Below are positions 8,261 through 16,496 of a stretch of DNA of 64,000 bases, piece by piece (positions within the stretch are counted from its first letter, which is position 1; every line of letters begins with the position of its first letter). This stretch comes from Bdellovibrionaceae bacterium UBA1609 (GTDB lineage Bacteria > Bdellovibrionota > Bdellovibrionia > Bdellovibrionales > UBA1609), in assembly GCA_002321895.1 (NCBI GenBank), contig DCMZ01000008.1, positions 248,001 through 312,000 on the forward strand, in the 5' to 3' direction. A program made the translations under genes and the position numbers. The notes beneath the pieces are model-generated. The model made no database searches and was not told the DNA's origin. It saw only the letters and a list, made by a program, of their open reading frames with translations.

Positions 8261-8985
8261 AGTCGATATCCCAATTTAAAGCTGTAAACAGGAATTTGAA
8301 ACCGATCCGCTTGAAAAGCTAAAAAATAATTTTTATAACTAAAGCTCATTCCAAAGACAGTATGAAGCTGTTCGATATTTGAGCTTTCGTCCGCGCCTGA
8401 ATCTGTAATCACTACACCTTCTTTGACTCCAATGATGTTGGCTGAAGTGGACATTTGGCCAATGCCCAAGTATAGCGAAAGATCACTTAAAGTAATTCCT
8501 GTGGTTAAATCAAAGCCATAGGATTCGCTATTAAAAATATTGTCGACATTTACGGCACTTCCAAAGACGCTCATGGAAATATTTATGGGATAGAATTTAC
8601 TTTGATACAGGCTCTTTCGTACGAGTAAGCCAAATTCTGAGACTTTTTCTTGTCTAAGAAGGGGTGAAAACTCAAGAAAGACATCCAAGTCAAAATACAA
8701 TCCTTTGGCGAAAGTAAACTTTGGAATCACCAAAGAAGATTCTTTGTCAGTGCCGCTACCAAGACTATTTAGATCCGAAACATCAATGGTCTCAAAACTT
8801 AAACCCATTTCAAATCCATCATAGCCTCCCAATGGAAAGGGATGAGTGAGAGGTTTGATACTAGTTGTAGGGCCTAGCAGCTCGGTGAGCCTTTCACGAT
8901 GGCTGGAGGTCAGGTTACTAGGTATTTCCAGTCCCATAGAAAAAACTGGAAATAAAAGTAAGGATAAAACTAGAATTCGTTTCAT
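8257..8985 (-). CDS. Exported beta-rich protein, probable outer membrane
   Basis: A 242-aa protein with signal peptide MKRILVLSLLLFPVFSMG. The mature chain alternates polar and hydrophobic residues in ~10-residue strands (GFDLTTGITLSDLSLYLGIG, FGMSFSYKNYFLAFQADRF) and ends SFKLGYRL, compatible with a small outer-membrane beta-barrel. No family recognised. It has its own short upstream region with no obvious ribosome site and overlaps the convergent yciB stop by 4 bp. Confidence 0.55.
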   Translation of the reverse strand: MKRILVLSLLLFPVFSMGLEIPSNLTSSHRERLTELLGPTTSIKPLTHPFPLGGYDGFEMGLSFETIDVSDLNSLGSGTDKESSLVIPKFTFAKGLYFDLDVFLEFSPLLRQEKVSEFGLLVRKSLYQSKFYPINISMSVFGSAVNVDNIFNSESYGFDLTTGITLSDLSLYLGIGQMSTSANIIGVKEGVVITDSGADESSNIEQLHTVFGMSFSYKNYFLAFQADRFQIPVYSFKLGYRL

Positions 8986-9122
8986 AGGGTGAGATTAGCG
9001 GATTGTGTCTCGAATGACAGCCAAAAATTTTTCAGTTAACACGGCAGGGAAACATAATATTTGTTTTCTCCATACTCAATGTGAGAGATTCGGTGTATCT
9101 TCATTAGTCAGGGGAATAGGAA

Positions 9123-9728
9123 ATGAAAACCTTCGGTTTGTTGATTATTTTAATCTGTGCGTTGGCCCATGCTGACAAACGACAGGCGACGGAATTGAAG
9201 ATCTGGCGTTTTAAGAGAACCCTTGAAGTGGGTCCTAAAGCCAAGGCTAAGGATCACTTTTCCTTGGTTCGGGATCGGGCGATCACACAATTTAACTGTC
9301 GTTCGCAAAATTCCACTCCGGTGGCGACTTTAGAAACGAAGAATGGATCTTTTGATATCAGTTGTACAACTGACTTTCCCAGTGGCGTATTTATGCCTCA
9401 TTACAATAATGAAAAACCCACTCAGGTAGCTATTGCTCAGCACTCTTCAGATGCTGGTGATGAGTGGTCCGTACAGTCTCTTTTTTATATTGATAGAGGA
9501 TATCTCATGTGGAAGCGAACGACACGTTACGCAGCTGCAGAAGAGGGCTGTAATTCATCGAGTGAAAATTTAAAAGACTGTAAAATCACCTGCTCTGAGG
9601 TGGATAAGTTTTATCGATGGGATAGTAAAAATAAAAGATTTATGGGAGTCGCACGAGTCGCAAAGTCTCCAAAGTCAAAAATTCCATCTCTTGGGTTTTA
9701 TAAGAAGCTATGTAAGAAGGCATTATGA
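9123..9728 (+). CDS. Exported cysteine-containing protein, unknown
   Basis: A 201-aa protein with a signal peptide (LLIILICALAHADK) and about seven cysteines in the mature part (FNCRSQ, ISCTTDF, EEGCNSSS, CKITCSEV, KLCKKAL), suggesting disulfides in the periplasm. The start ATG follows GGGGAATAGGA. Its TGA stop overlaps the ATG of the radical SAM gene by 4 bp (ATGA), so the two are coupled. No domain recognised. The pairing suggests a shared pathway, but export of this protein and the cytoplasmic site of the radical SAM enzyme leave the relationship open. Confidence 0.6.
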   Translation: MKTFGLLIILICALAHADKRQATELKIWRFKRTLEVGPKAKAKDHFSLVRDRAITQFNCRSQNSTPVATLETKNGSFDISCTTDFPSGVFMPHYNNEKPTQVAIAQHSSDAGDEWSVQSLFYIDRGYLMWKRTTRYAAAEEGCNSSSENLKDCKITCSEVDKFYRWDSKNKRFMGVARVAKSPKSKIPSLGFYKKLCKKAL

Positions 9729-11155
9729 TTGATTGGCTAAAGAGTATTTTTAATTCCTCTGGCGCAGGAAGCACGCACTATCAATCTAATGCTGAGGAAA
9801 TGAAAAGCAGATTGGACTCAGTATCGCCGAGTATGTGTCTAGCGAAATGGCAACAGGTTAACATTCACCTTACCACAGGAAGAACTCAATCTTGTTTTCA
9901 TCCGCCCACTCATAAAATTCCAGCGGAACTGTTAGCATCGAATCCATCCGTTTTGCACAACACTCCTTTTAAAAAGGAAGAACGGGCGCAAATGAAGCGA
10001 GGGAAGAGACCTAAGGGCTGCTCTTATTGTTGGAAAGTGGAGGATACTGTTGGGGCTGGATTGAGCGACCGGTTCTATAGAAGTAGTGAATCTTGGGCCA
10101 GTGAGCATTTCGAAAAAATAGAAAAAATGAGTGCCGATGAAGATGTTACTCCGTCCCATGTGGAAGTTAATTTTAATCATGCCTGCAACTTTAAATGTTC
10201 TTACTGCTCACCGCATATTTCTAGTCAGTGGCTAAAGGAAATCGAAGAGCATGGACCCTATCCAACGTCCAACCCTCATAATGATTTGAATTGGGTGAAG
10301 CAACAAGGTTTGATGCCAATAAAGCAATCGGAACCCAACCCCTACAGGGAAGCTTTTTGGCAGTGGTGGCCTGAAATGTATCCACACTTAAAGCATTTTC
10401 GCATGACCGGCGGTGAACCCCTTATGGATATCAATACCTATAAGGTTTTGGAATATGTGTTTGAAAACCCAAAGAACGATTTAACTTTAGAGGTTACAAG
10501 TAATTTCTGTGTGGAAGAGCCGCTGTTTGAGAAGTTTATAGCTAAAACTCATCAGATTGATTCTTCGTCTGCCGTAAAACATTTTGGTGTTTATGCGAGT
10601 ATTGATAACTGGAATGAAAAATCTGAATATGTTCGATATGGAATGAACTTTGAGCGATTTGTTTCCAACGTGCACCGTTTTCTAAAAGAAACTAAAAACA
10701 CATCGATCTGTTTTATAAATACCTTTAATAACCTGAGCGTCTTAGGATTTAACGAGATGTTGGAGGCTATACTGTATTTGCGAAGTCAGTACAGTCAAAA
10801 ACAGAATAGGGTGCGCTTCAATTGTCCCATTCTGACTTTTCCAGACTGGCAGTCTCTGCAAACACTTCCAAAATCTTTTTGGGGGAAGCTAGAGCGAGAC
10901 ATTGAATTTATGGAGAGAAATAGAGCGACCAGAGGTAGCTCCAATTTGGGGTTTCGGGATTTTGAGATCAATCAGATAAAGAGAAACTATGAGATCATGC
11001 GAAGTCCATTGCCGGAAGAGGAGCTTAAAAGACGTCGAGCCGATTTTTATAAATTTTTTTCCGAGTATGATAGAAGGCGAAATACCGATTTCACGGCCAC
11101 ATTTTCAAATATGAAGTCGTTTTGGGATATCTGCAAAGAGGAAGCTGAGCAATAG
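9725..11155 (+). CDS. Twitch-domain radical SAM protein
   Basis: A 476-aa radical S-adenosylmethionine enzyme. The 4Fe-4S binding motif CxxxCxxC is at C154, C158 and C161 (CNFKCSYC), and the SAM-contact segment FRMTGGEPLMD follows. Upstream, the conserved blocks SCFHPPTHKIP and GCSYCWKVED are typical of the twitch-type radical SAM family, in which extra N-terminal cysteines bind an auxiliary cluster. Substrates of this family are generally unknown; peptide or sugar modification is possible. It is translationally coupled to the exported protein before it. The nearby flagellin genes are on the opposite strand and separated by two terminators. Confidence 0.8.
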   Translation: MIDWLKSIFNSSGAGSTHYQSNAEEMKSRLDSVSPSMCLAKWQQVNIHLTTGRTQSCFHPPTHKIPAELLASNPSVLHNTPFKKEERAQMKRGKRPKGCSYCWKVEDTVGAGLSDRFYRSSESWASEHFEKIEKMSADEDVTPSHVEVNFNHACNFKCSYCSPHISSQWLKEIEEHGPYPTSNPHNDLNWVKQQGLMPIKQSEPNPYREAFWQWWPEMYPHLKHFRMTGGEPLMDINTYKVLEYVFENPKNDLTLEVTSNFCVEEPLFEKFIAKTHQIDSSSAVKHFGVYASIDNWNEKSEYVRYGMNFERFVSNVHRFLKETKNTSICFINTFNNLSVLGFNEMLEAILYLRSQYSQKQNRVRFNCPILTFPDWQSLQTLPKSFWGKLERDIEFMERNRATRGSSNLGFRDFEINQIKRNYEIMRSPLPEEELKRRRADFYKFFSEYDRRRNTDFTATFSNMKSFWDICKEEAEQ

Positions 11156-11182
11156 TATGATGGTGAAGGGTATTTTGTGGGC

Positions 11183-11214
11183 AAAAAAAACCCTGAGAGA
11201 TTTCTCCCTCAGGG
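11183..11214 (-). terminator. Minus-strand intrinsic terminator
   Basis: CCCTGAG (11191-11197) pairs with CTCAGGG (11208-11214). On the minus strand it is followed by an uninterrupted run of eight T (A8 at 11183-11190 on plus). It is the second terminator downstream of the flagellin gene at 11343 and also faces the end of the radical SAM gene. Confidence 0.75.
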
Positions 11215-11300
11215 CGGGCTTTAGAGTAGTCATGTCTGTGGGCTACTACTCAGTAAACCTTTAAATTCTTTAGCTAAAATATTTAATGCATTTACATTTA

Positions 11301-11331
11301 AAAAGTTCCCGGGGTTGTTTAACAACCCCGA
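11301..11331 (-). terminator. Terminator of flagellin gene 11343-12167
   Basis: An eight-pair stem CGGGGTTG/CAACCCCG (11310-11330) with a TTTAA loop lies 12 bp after the flagellin stop. On the minus strand it is followed by GGAAC and then TTTTT. Confidence 0.7.
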
Positions 11332-11342
11332 GATCAAATTGT

Positions 11343-12167
11343 TTAGAATAATCTTAGTGCCTCTTGTCCGTTTTGATTGGCTTGTGCTAGCACTGCAATC
11401 GCGGCGGAGTTAAGAATTCGAGCACTGGCCATTTCTGAGGATTCATGTGCGATATCCGCATCTTTGATCCTAGCCTGTGCGGCAGTTAGATTTTCGTTTT
11501 GGATATCTAAGTTACTCACCGTAACCTGAAGTCTCGACTGAACGGCACCAAAGTCGGCACGCATTTTCGAGAGTTTTTCAATGGCACCATCAACCGCACC
11601 CAATGTGTCTTTGGCTCCATCTTTATCGGCAATGCTTACATCGTCGATTCCAAGCTCACCTGTGGTAGCATCCGCAGTGATTTCATATTTGATAATGTTT
11701 TCTTCACCAGCAAATGGTCCGACATGATACTCAAGTTCTTCACCAGTACCATTCAGAAGTTCTTTATTACCAAAGCGAGTCGACTGAGCAATCCGTTCCG
11801 ATTCTTTAATAAGCTGACCGGCTTCTTGGTTTAAGAAGTCGCGCTCTGTATCAGAAACAGTATCCGATGCAGCCTGTACACCTAATTCTCTTAAACGTAT
11901 CAGAATATTGTTAATTTCATTCAATCCACCTTCACTCACCTGAATCAGTGATTGTGCATTGTAAGCGTTGTTTCTAGCCATACGGATACCCTGTACCTGA
12001 CCTCTGATGTTTTCCGCGATGGCGAGTCCAGCGGCATCGTCTGACGCTGTTACGATTCGACTACCCGAAGCCAAAGCCGCTTGAGCATGCTCAACGCGTT
12101 TTTGGTTCTTTGACAATTGCCTCTGCGCATTGATTGACGCAAGGTTTGTATTGATTCTTAAGCCCAT
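11343..12167 (-). CDS. fliC: Flagellin (paralogue 1)
   Basis: A 274-aa flagellin, the filament subunit exported by the flagellar type III system. It has the N-terminal D0/D1 helices (MGLRINTNLASINAQRQLSKNQ, ALASGSRI, DDAAGLAIAE, RLRELGVQAASDT) and C-terminal D1/D0 (QSRLQVTVSNL, ARIKDADIA, AVLAQANQNGQEALRLF). It lacks large variable D2/D3 domains. The start ATG at 12167 has a G-rich site GGGGGC upstream. A sigma-28-like promoter at 12451-12477 implies a ~277-nt leader. It differs from the plus-strand flagellins in the centre and N-terminus and probably occupies a specific part of the filament. Confidence 0.95.
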   Translation of the reverse strand: MGLRINTNLASINAQRQLSKNQKRVEHAQAALASGSRIVTASDDAAGLAIAENIRGQVQGIRMARNNAYNAQSLIQVSEGGLNEINNILIRLRELGVQAASDTVSDTERDFLNQEAGQLIKESERIAQSTRFGNKELLNGTGEELEYHVGPFAGEENIIKYEITADATTGELGIDDVSIADKDGAKDTLGAVDGAIEKLSKMRADFGAVQSRLQVTVSNLDIQNENLTAAQARIKDADIAHESSEMASARILNSAAIAVLAQANQNGQEALRLF

Positions 12168-12396
12168 TTAGTAAGCCCCCTGTTAGTGCGCAACTCGTAC
12201 GGGGTGGTAGAGCACAATGCCTCCGTGATTAAGAAATCCCATTTTAGAAAATGAGTTTCAAAACACGAGGTGGAATGCTCGCAACCAACCCACGCAAATC
12301 CTTGCGCGATTGTTATTCCTTTTTGTAGTAGGAGACTGTTCAATCAGGAGGGGTGACTGACCCTCCCTTTTGAACCTTTCAGATAAGGCTTATTTC

Positions 12397-12441
12397 AGTG
12401 ACTGCTAAAACAAACCAAATAAGAAAATGCTCCAACATGTT
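12397..12441 (+). promoter_or_regulatory. Conserved AGTGACTGC / GCTCCAACATGTT pair, antisense to flagellin leader
   Basis: AGTGACTGC (12397-12405) and GCTCCAACATGTT (12429-12441) lie on the plus strand inside the region transcribed (minus strand) as the leader of flagellin 1. The same two blocks occur in the same order in the sense leaders of the plus-strand flagellins at 26264 and 30242. The core AACATGTT is a perfect palindrome, so a DNA-binding site read in either direction is possible. Confidence 0.55.
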
Positions 12442-12450
12442 CTGTCTCAC

Positions 12451-12477
12451 CTATCGACCTTGGTCTGGGTAACTTTA
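12451..12477 (-). promoter_or_regulatory. Sigma-28 (FliA) promoter of flagellin 1
   Basis: Read on the minus strand: TAAAGTTA, 11 nt, GTCGATAG, close to the FliA consensus TAAAGTTT-N11-GCCGATAA. The inferred start is near 12444, giving a ~277-nt leader. The leader holds a hairpin with complementary arms at 12347-12352 and 12361-12366 (GGAGGG/CCCTCC). Confidence 0.8.
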
Positions 12478-12589
12478 GGGCTTTGGTCTAGGTTTTTATG
12501 ACAGAATGCGTCTAGTGTTTGAAATTATTGAAGATGGAATACGAAAAAAAATCGCAAAAAAGAGAAGTGATGCGATGCATTGTTTGAAA

Positions 12590-12666
12590 AAGGTGCCAGA
12601 CATCTTTTTAAGATGCGCTGCGCCTAAAGGCGTAACTCACCCAAAAAAGAAGTGCCCGGCACACTT
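12590..12666 (-). terminator. Tandem palindromes terminating flagellin 2
   Basis: On the minus strand, AAGTG...CACTT around GCCGGG (plus 12650-12666) is followed by CTTTTTT, then the stems CGCCT/AGGCG and CATCTT/AAGATG, then TCTGGCACCTTTTTC. The palindrome GTGCCCGGCAC resembles GTGCCAGGCAC found after smpB at 50843. The plus-strand reading frame across this segment is not supported as a gene. Confidence 0.6.
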
Positions 12667-12678
12667 AGCCCGCCCTGA

Positions 12679-13512
12679 TTACATATCCACTAAAAGCCTT
12701 AAAGCTCTTTCGTGACTATGATTTGCTTGCGCCAAAACACTGGTTGAGAGTTCCTGTAGGATTTGGGAGCGAGCAAAATTTGCTGTCTCTTCCGCCACAT
12801 CCACATCAGCAATGATAGATCTGGCTTCCTCGACATTCTGAAATTGGTTAGAAAGGTTATCTATGGTGTACTCAAATCGACTTTGAGCCGCTCCAAAAGT
12901 GGATCGTGCCTCAAGTACTGTATGTAAACCTTCGTCTATGGCTTCCATGGCCTCTAGTGCATCGTCTTGATCTAAGACGTTCAGGGAATCAATTCCCACT
13001 TTAGAAGCAGTGGTGTTGGCATCGAGGTTAAATTTAATTACATTTTCCTCGCCGCTGTTCGTACCAACGTGAAACTGGAACTCCTCGTTTTCACCGGTAA
13101 GTAGTTTCTTACCTCCATAGTTCGAGGATTTTGCAATCCGATCAAACTCACTGGAGAGCTGTTGGAATTCCTGGTCAAGGTATCCGCGTTCCTCTTCACC
13201 AATAGTATCTGATGCGGACTGTACGGCCAGCTCTCGAAGTCTCATCATGATATTGTTTTGCTCGTTGAGCGTACCTTCAGCTGTTTGAATGAATGCAATG
13301 GCACTTTCAGCGTTACCTTTGGCCTGCTTTAATCCAGCAGCTTGAGCTCTGAGACTCTCACTGATGGCAAAGCCAGCGGCATCATTTCCTGGTTCTTCCA
13401 CTCTGGAGCCTGAGGCCAGAGCACGTAGGGACTTTTGACCCTCCCTTTGGGCTTTCACGAGATATCGTTGCGCCGACATACTCGCGGTATTGGAATTAAT
13501 TCGGAAGCTCAT
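12679..13512 (-). CDS. fliC: Flagellin (paralogue 2)
   Basis: A 277-aa flagellin (MSFRINSNTASMSAQRYL, ALASGSRV, NDAAGFAISE, RLRELAVQSASDT, and C-terminal SVLAQANHSHERALRLL). It is the most divergent of the five: the first block has DAAGFAIS instead of DAAGLSIS and the C-terminus carries three extra residues (VDM). The frame extends upstream to 13560, but the ATG at 13512 has AGGAGG eight bases upstream and the canonical flagellin N-terminus, so it is the start. It has its own sigma-28 promoter and a terminator, so it is not co-transcribed with flagellin 1. Confidence 0.93.
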   Translation of the reverse strand: MSFRINSNTASMSAQRYLVKAQREGQKSLRALASGSRVEEPGNDAAGFAISESLRAQAAGLKQAKGNAESAIAFIQTAEGTLNEQNNIMMRLRELAVQSASDTIGEEERGYLDQEFQQLSSEFDRIAKSSNYGGKKLLTGENEEFQFHVGTNSGEENVIKFNLDANTTASKVGIDSLNVLDQDDALEAMEAIDEGLHTVLEARSTFGAAQSRFEYTIDNLSNQFQNVEEARSIIADVDVAEETANFARSQILQELSTSVLAQANHSHERALRLLVDM

Positions 13513-13610
13513 ATTGGAGCACCTCCTCTTATCGCTTTCCCAGGGAGCCACCCTGTTCACAGCGGGTTGAAGAAACGCCCACAGACAGTTTGTTTTAGCA
13601 GTCTAGAACT

Positions 13611-13637
13611 TTATCGACGTGCTGCGTCAAAACTTAA
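13611..13637 (-). promoter_or_regulatory. Sigma-28 promoter of flagellin 2
   Basis: Minus strand: TTAAGTTT, 11 nt, GTCGATAA, seven of eight matches in each box to the FliA consensus. Predicted start near 13604, leaving a ~90-nt leader, the shortest among the five flagellins. Confidence 0.85.
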
Positions 13638-13683
13638 GTAAAAAATAATGTATTGCGTTAAGAATCTGAAATTAAAAGGGAAT

Positions 13684-14016
13684 TTATGCAGCCTCATCTA
13701 GGCTTGACCCCTTAGAGGCCACTTCAAGTTCCCATTCAGTGAGAGATGTATAGCTCTTTAAAGCCTGTCTCATTTTAGTCCGAGCCGGGCCTTTAAACTT
13801 CCTTTTGTTGGCAAAGCCTCTCGCTATAATCTTTGCTAGTTCCAGAAGTTGGTGACTCTGGTTCTGTTTTTGAGACTCAGAACCCACCTGGCTGCCATGC
13901 ATAGAGGTGTCCACCCCTTGGGTGGAGCTGGAGCTGGACTTAAACGCCACATCGAGCGCCTTCTCTAGCTCAATATCCTCTTTAATTACCATGGGTTCGA
14001 TGGCATTCACTCGCAA
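13684..14016 (-). CDS. Small sigma-28-controlled protein, unknown
   Basis: A ~110-aa soluble protein with an S/Q-rich middle (residues ~30-55) and a basic helical C-terminal half (LLELAKIIARGFANKRKFKGPARTKM). The frame extends to 14031, but the sigma-28 promoter at 14038-14064 would start transcription at about 14031, so translation must begin inside: TTG at 14016 lies 6 nt after AGAGG. Its location upstream of flagellin genes and its own flagellar promoter make it part of the late flagellar regulon. Size and disorder recall an anti-sigma factor FlgM, but I see no convincing FlgM C-terminal signature, so function is unassigned. Confidence 0.6.
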   Translation of the reverse strand: MRVNAIEPMVIKEDIELEKALDVAFKSSSSSTQGVDTSMHGSQVGSESQKQNQSHQLLELAKIIARGFANKRKFKGPARTKMRQALKSYTSLTEWELEVASKGSSLDEAA

Positions 14017-14037
14017 AATACACCTCTCCAAAAGTCC

Positions 14038-14064
14038 ATATCGGCGAGTACTTCTAAATACTTA
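14038..14064 (-). promoter_or_regulatory. Sigma-28 promoter of 13684-14016 gene
   Basis: Minus strand: TAAGTATT, 11 nt, GCCGATAT, a good FliA-type promoter placed directly upstream of the small gene; it determines the choice of the TTG start. Confidence 0.75.
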
Positions 14065-14182
14065 ACGCATAGCAGTATAAATATTAGCAAATCAGTAGGT
14101 AAAGCTTTCTATTTGGCTCGGCAAAGTGGAGATTTTAAACAAAATAGGTGATGTTGTTTAAAAATGAAGCAAAGGATGTTTT

Positions 14183-15049
14183 GTGTCTATTAAGTCTGCC
14201 GGTGTGATTTTAATCAGTCTTTTGATTTCTCCAGTGAGTCAGGCCAAATCTCGTATACCTCCTATTGAGGAATCTTTGATATCAAAGGTTTCCATTGAGC
14301 CACAAAGCCCAATAGAGCTCGCTCGGGTCTTGGTTTGGAATACGCACAAAGAAGTGGATGGGCCCTGGGAAGAAGATTTCCTACGAATTTCAGATGGAAA
14401 AAATATTATTTTGCTTCAAGAAGCCCTTCAAAATGATTTATCTGAAAGTCTAGTTAAGCAATTGCACAATTATGACATCCATTTTGGAATCTCTTTTATC
14501 AATGGAGATGGCGAAGGTACCGGCGTGGCTAATATCACTCAGGGTCTGACAAATAATATCGTTCCCATTCGGAGTCAGGGCAAAGAGCCTGGGTCTATAA
14601 ATGTGGGTATCGGTGGAACACCAAAGATGTCCTTCTATCAGGCTGTTCAACTTGCCAATGGGAAATCTCTTTCTATTGTTAATATTCATGCGCTGAATTC
14701 GGCTTCCAATGAAAAGTATCAAGAGCAAATTAAAGATGCCCTTGAGCATGTTGATTGTGATTCGGGGCCCGCAATAGTGGCTGGAGATTTCAATACTCTT
14801 CCTCATAATCTTTTTACAGGTGGGGATAGAAAGCCATTTCTGTTTGGTTTTATGGAAGAAAAGGGACTGAAAATGGTGGATTTTGGCGATCAAACTGCGG
14901 ATATGGCTGTGGACTATCCTGGTGGAGTGAATGCGGGCGTACTGGATTATGCCTTTGTTTGTGGAGCTGAAGTGGTTCAGCCAAAGGTTTATGGGGATGT
15001 GAACTCCTCAGATCATAAGCCGTTTGGCTTTTCTTTGAGGTTTTATTGA
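14183..15049 (+). CDS. Exported endonuclease/exonuclease/phosphatase-family protein
   Basis: A 288-aa EEP-fold hydrolase. It starts at GTG 14183 behind AAAGGA and has a signal peptide (VILISLLISPVSQAKS). Family motifs are seen in order: ARVLVWNTHK, IILLQEALQ (metal-binding Glu), LSIVNIHALN, AIVAGDFNTLP (catalytic Asp/Asn) and the terminal SSDHKPFGFSL (Asp-His pair). EEP enzymes cleave phosphodiesters in nucleic acids, inositol phosphates or sphingolipids; the substrate is unknown. In a predator an exported nuclease is plausible for prey DNA, but this is inference. A second exported EEP protein lies at 56462. Confidence 0.8.
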   Translation: MSIKSAGVILISLLISPVSQAKSRIPPIEESLISKVSIEPQSPIELARVLVWNTHKEVDGPWEEDFLRISDGKNIILLQEALQNDLSESLVKQLHNYDIHFGISFINGDGEGTGVANITQGLTNNIVPIRSQGKEPGSINVGIGGTPKMSFYQAVQLANGKSLSIVNIHALNSASNEKYQEQIKDALEHVDCDSGPAIVAGDFNTLPHNLFTGGDRKPFLFGFMEEKGLKMVDFGDQTADMAVDYPGGVNAGVLDYAFVCGAEVVQPKVYGDVNSSDHKPFGFSLRFY

Positions 15050-15292
15050 TTTGTACGGCAGTAGGGACCATTTGATGAGCCCTATTTGGTTCCCACATAG
15101 GACCGGCCTGTCGGCCTCAACCTATTGAAATCACTAAATTTTTCATTATTTAGTCGGACTGCTGTATTATATTTATACAGTGACTTCTATTTTACTATCT
15201 CAACAGTTTGTCAGTAGTTCTTTAATTTCAGGTACTTAGAGATGCCATTGAATGGAACAACCCTTGCCCTAAGAAGGGGTAAGGAGATTGTT

Positions 15293-16474
15293 TTGAATTT
15301 CGATCAAGAGAAAAGACTATTATATATAAGTATAGGCATCATTTTGGTGGGGCTTTTGAGCCTTATTAACCATGTGATGTCTGATAGTGGTCGAAATGAT
15401 GATGTATCTGTACAGCTTGAGTTTGCTGGGACTGAAGTTAAATTGAATAAAAACCCCTTTGTATCAAAGGGGCGGGCTTATTCACAGCAACGCACTTTTG
15501 ACCGGCGATTAAATCGTAGAGCTATGGGTGAAGCGAATTCTTCGAAACCTGAAAATGCTAAAAAAATCCCTCTCACTGCCGCTGAGAAAAAAGCAATGGC
15601 CGATGCCAAAGCCAAAACTAAGGCCGCTGAAGAAGTTAAAAAGAAAAAGGCTGAGGAAGAGGCTAAAAAGAAAAAAGCCGAAGAAGAAGCCACTACGGCA
15701 GAAGAGATCGCAGACCAAGATAATAACGAAGATGATGAGACTTCCGATGATAATAATGCAATTCCTGCAGGAGCAGGTGAGCCAACATTTGTGGTTGCTG
15801 CCAATCGTGATCCCGAGGAAACTCAAGATCCAAATGTATCGGAATGGTTAAAGCGATTTCGAAGAAGTCCTAGTAAAAAAACTTTAGTGGAATTTGTAAG
15901 AGAGCACGAGTTAGGAACTCTTTCTGATGAGCTTTTTTATCAAGTGATTGAGGAATTATTGCTAGTAGAAAACTCTCCACGTTTAGGGGAGTTGGCTGTA
16001 TCTGCACTGGGACTGACTCGATCAGTACGAAGTTTTGAAAGGCTTGTCCGGCTAGCTAACGAAGATGCACCCTCGAGTGCCATTGCGGATCTATCTCGTA
16101 CGGCCTTGGAACAGTTCGGTCAGGTAGGGAGTGTCTCCATTTTGCGTGAAGTGATTGCCTCAACCGTCGAAGTGAATGCCATTTTAGAATCCACTCGCTT
16201 GGTTCAAAGAATTTTAGAGCAGTCTATTCAATTGAGTCAAAGAGAGGGTTCTGGGCAAATTCAACCATTGAGTTCGCAACAGGGTGGTGCAAAAAGTATT
16301 TTTGATTTGTTACCCATTTTACAGCAAACACGCACAGAGACAAATGACCCCGTTGTAACAACAGCATTAAATCAAACCATTCAAGCTATTGAGCAAGCAC
16401 AAAGCCAATACTCTTTTGAACTAGGAGTAATTTCTGATGTGCCCAATGAGCCGAGTGGAGACCAAGTACTCTAA
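15293..16474 (+). CDS. Single-pass membrane protein with TolA-like charged stalk
   Basis: The likely start is TTG at 15293, six bases after AAGGAG, giving MNFDQEKRLLYISIG with a membrane helix (ISIGIILVGLLSLI). An ATG at 15242 in frame lacks a ribosome site. After the helix comes a K/E/A-rich stalk with two copies of KKKKAEEEA, then an acidic D/N-rich linker, then a helical domain of ~220 residues (SEWLKRFRRSPSKKTLVEFV, LGELAVSALGLTRSV) resembling HEAT-like repeats. The architecture recalls TolA-type periplasm-spanning proteins, but the C-terminal domain is not recognised. A perfect hairpin CTGTAT/ATACAG lies upstream near 15163-15181. Confidence 0.6.
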   Translation: MNFDQEKRLLYISIGIILVGLLSLINHVMSDSGRNDDVSVQLEFAGTEVKLNKNPFVSKGRAYSQQRTFDRRLNRRAMGEANSSKPENAKKIPLTAAEKKAMADAKAKTKAAEEVKKKKAEEEAKKKKAEEEATTAEEIADQDNNEDDETSDDNNAIPAGAGEPTFVVAANRDPEETQDPNVSEWLKRFRRSPSKKTLVEFVREHELGTLSDELFYQVIEELLLVENSPRLGELAVSALGLTRSVRSFERLVRLANEDAPSSAIADLSRTALEQFGQVGSVSILREVIASTVEVNAILESTRLVQRILEQSIQLSQREGSGQIQPLSSQQGGAKSIFDLLPILQQTRTETNDPVVTTALNQTIQAIEQAQSQYSFELGVISDVPNEPSGDQVL

Positions 16475-16496
16475 TTTTCTAATATAGGGAGAGGGA

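Noticed and set aside
12506..12715. 69-aa plus-strand frame between the flagellin genes
   Set aside because: It reads through the terminator palindromes of flagellin 2 and into its 3' end; basic, low-complexity composition and no ribosome site.
13513..13560. Flagellin 2 with N-terminal extension MNRVAPWESDKRR
   Set aside because: Flagellin N-termini are strictly conserved for export; the inner ATG has AGGAGG in the correct place.
15528..15851. 107-aa Lys/Arg/Leu-rich frame
   Set aside because: Frameshifted reading of the KKKKAEEEA stalk of the real gene in another frame; typical artefact of repetitive codons.
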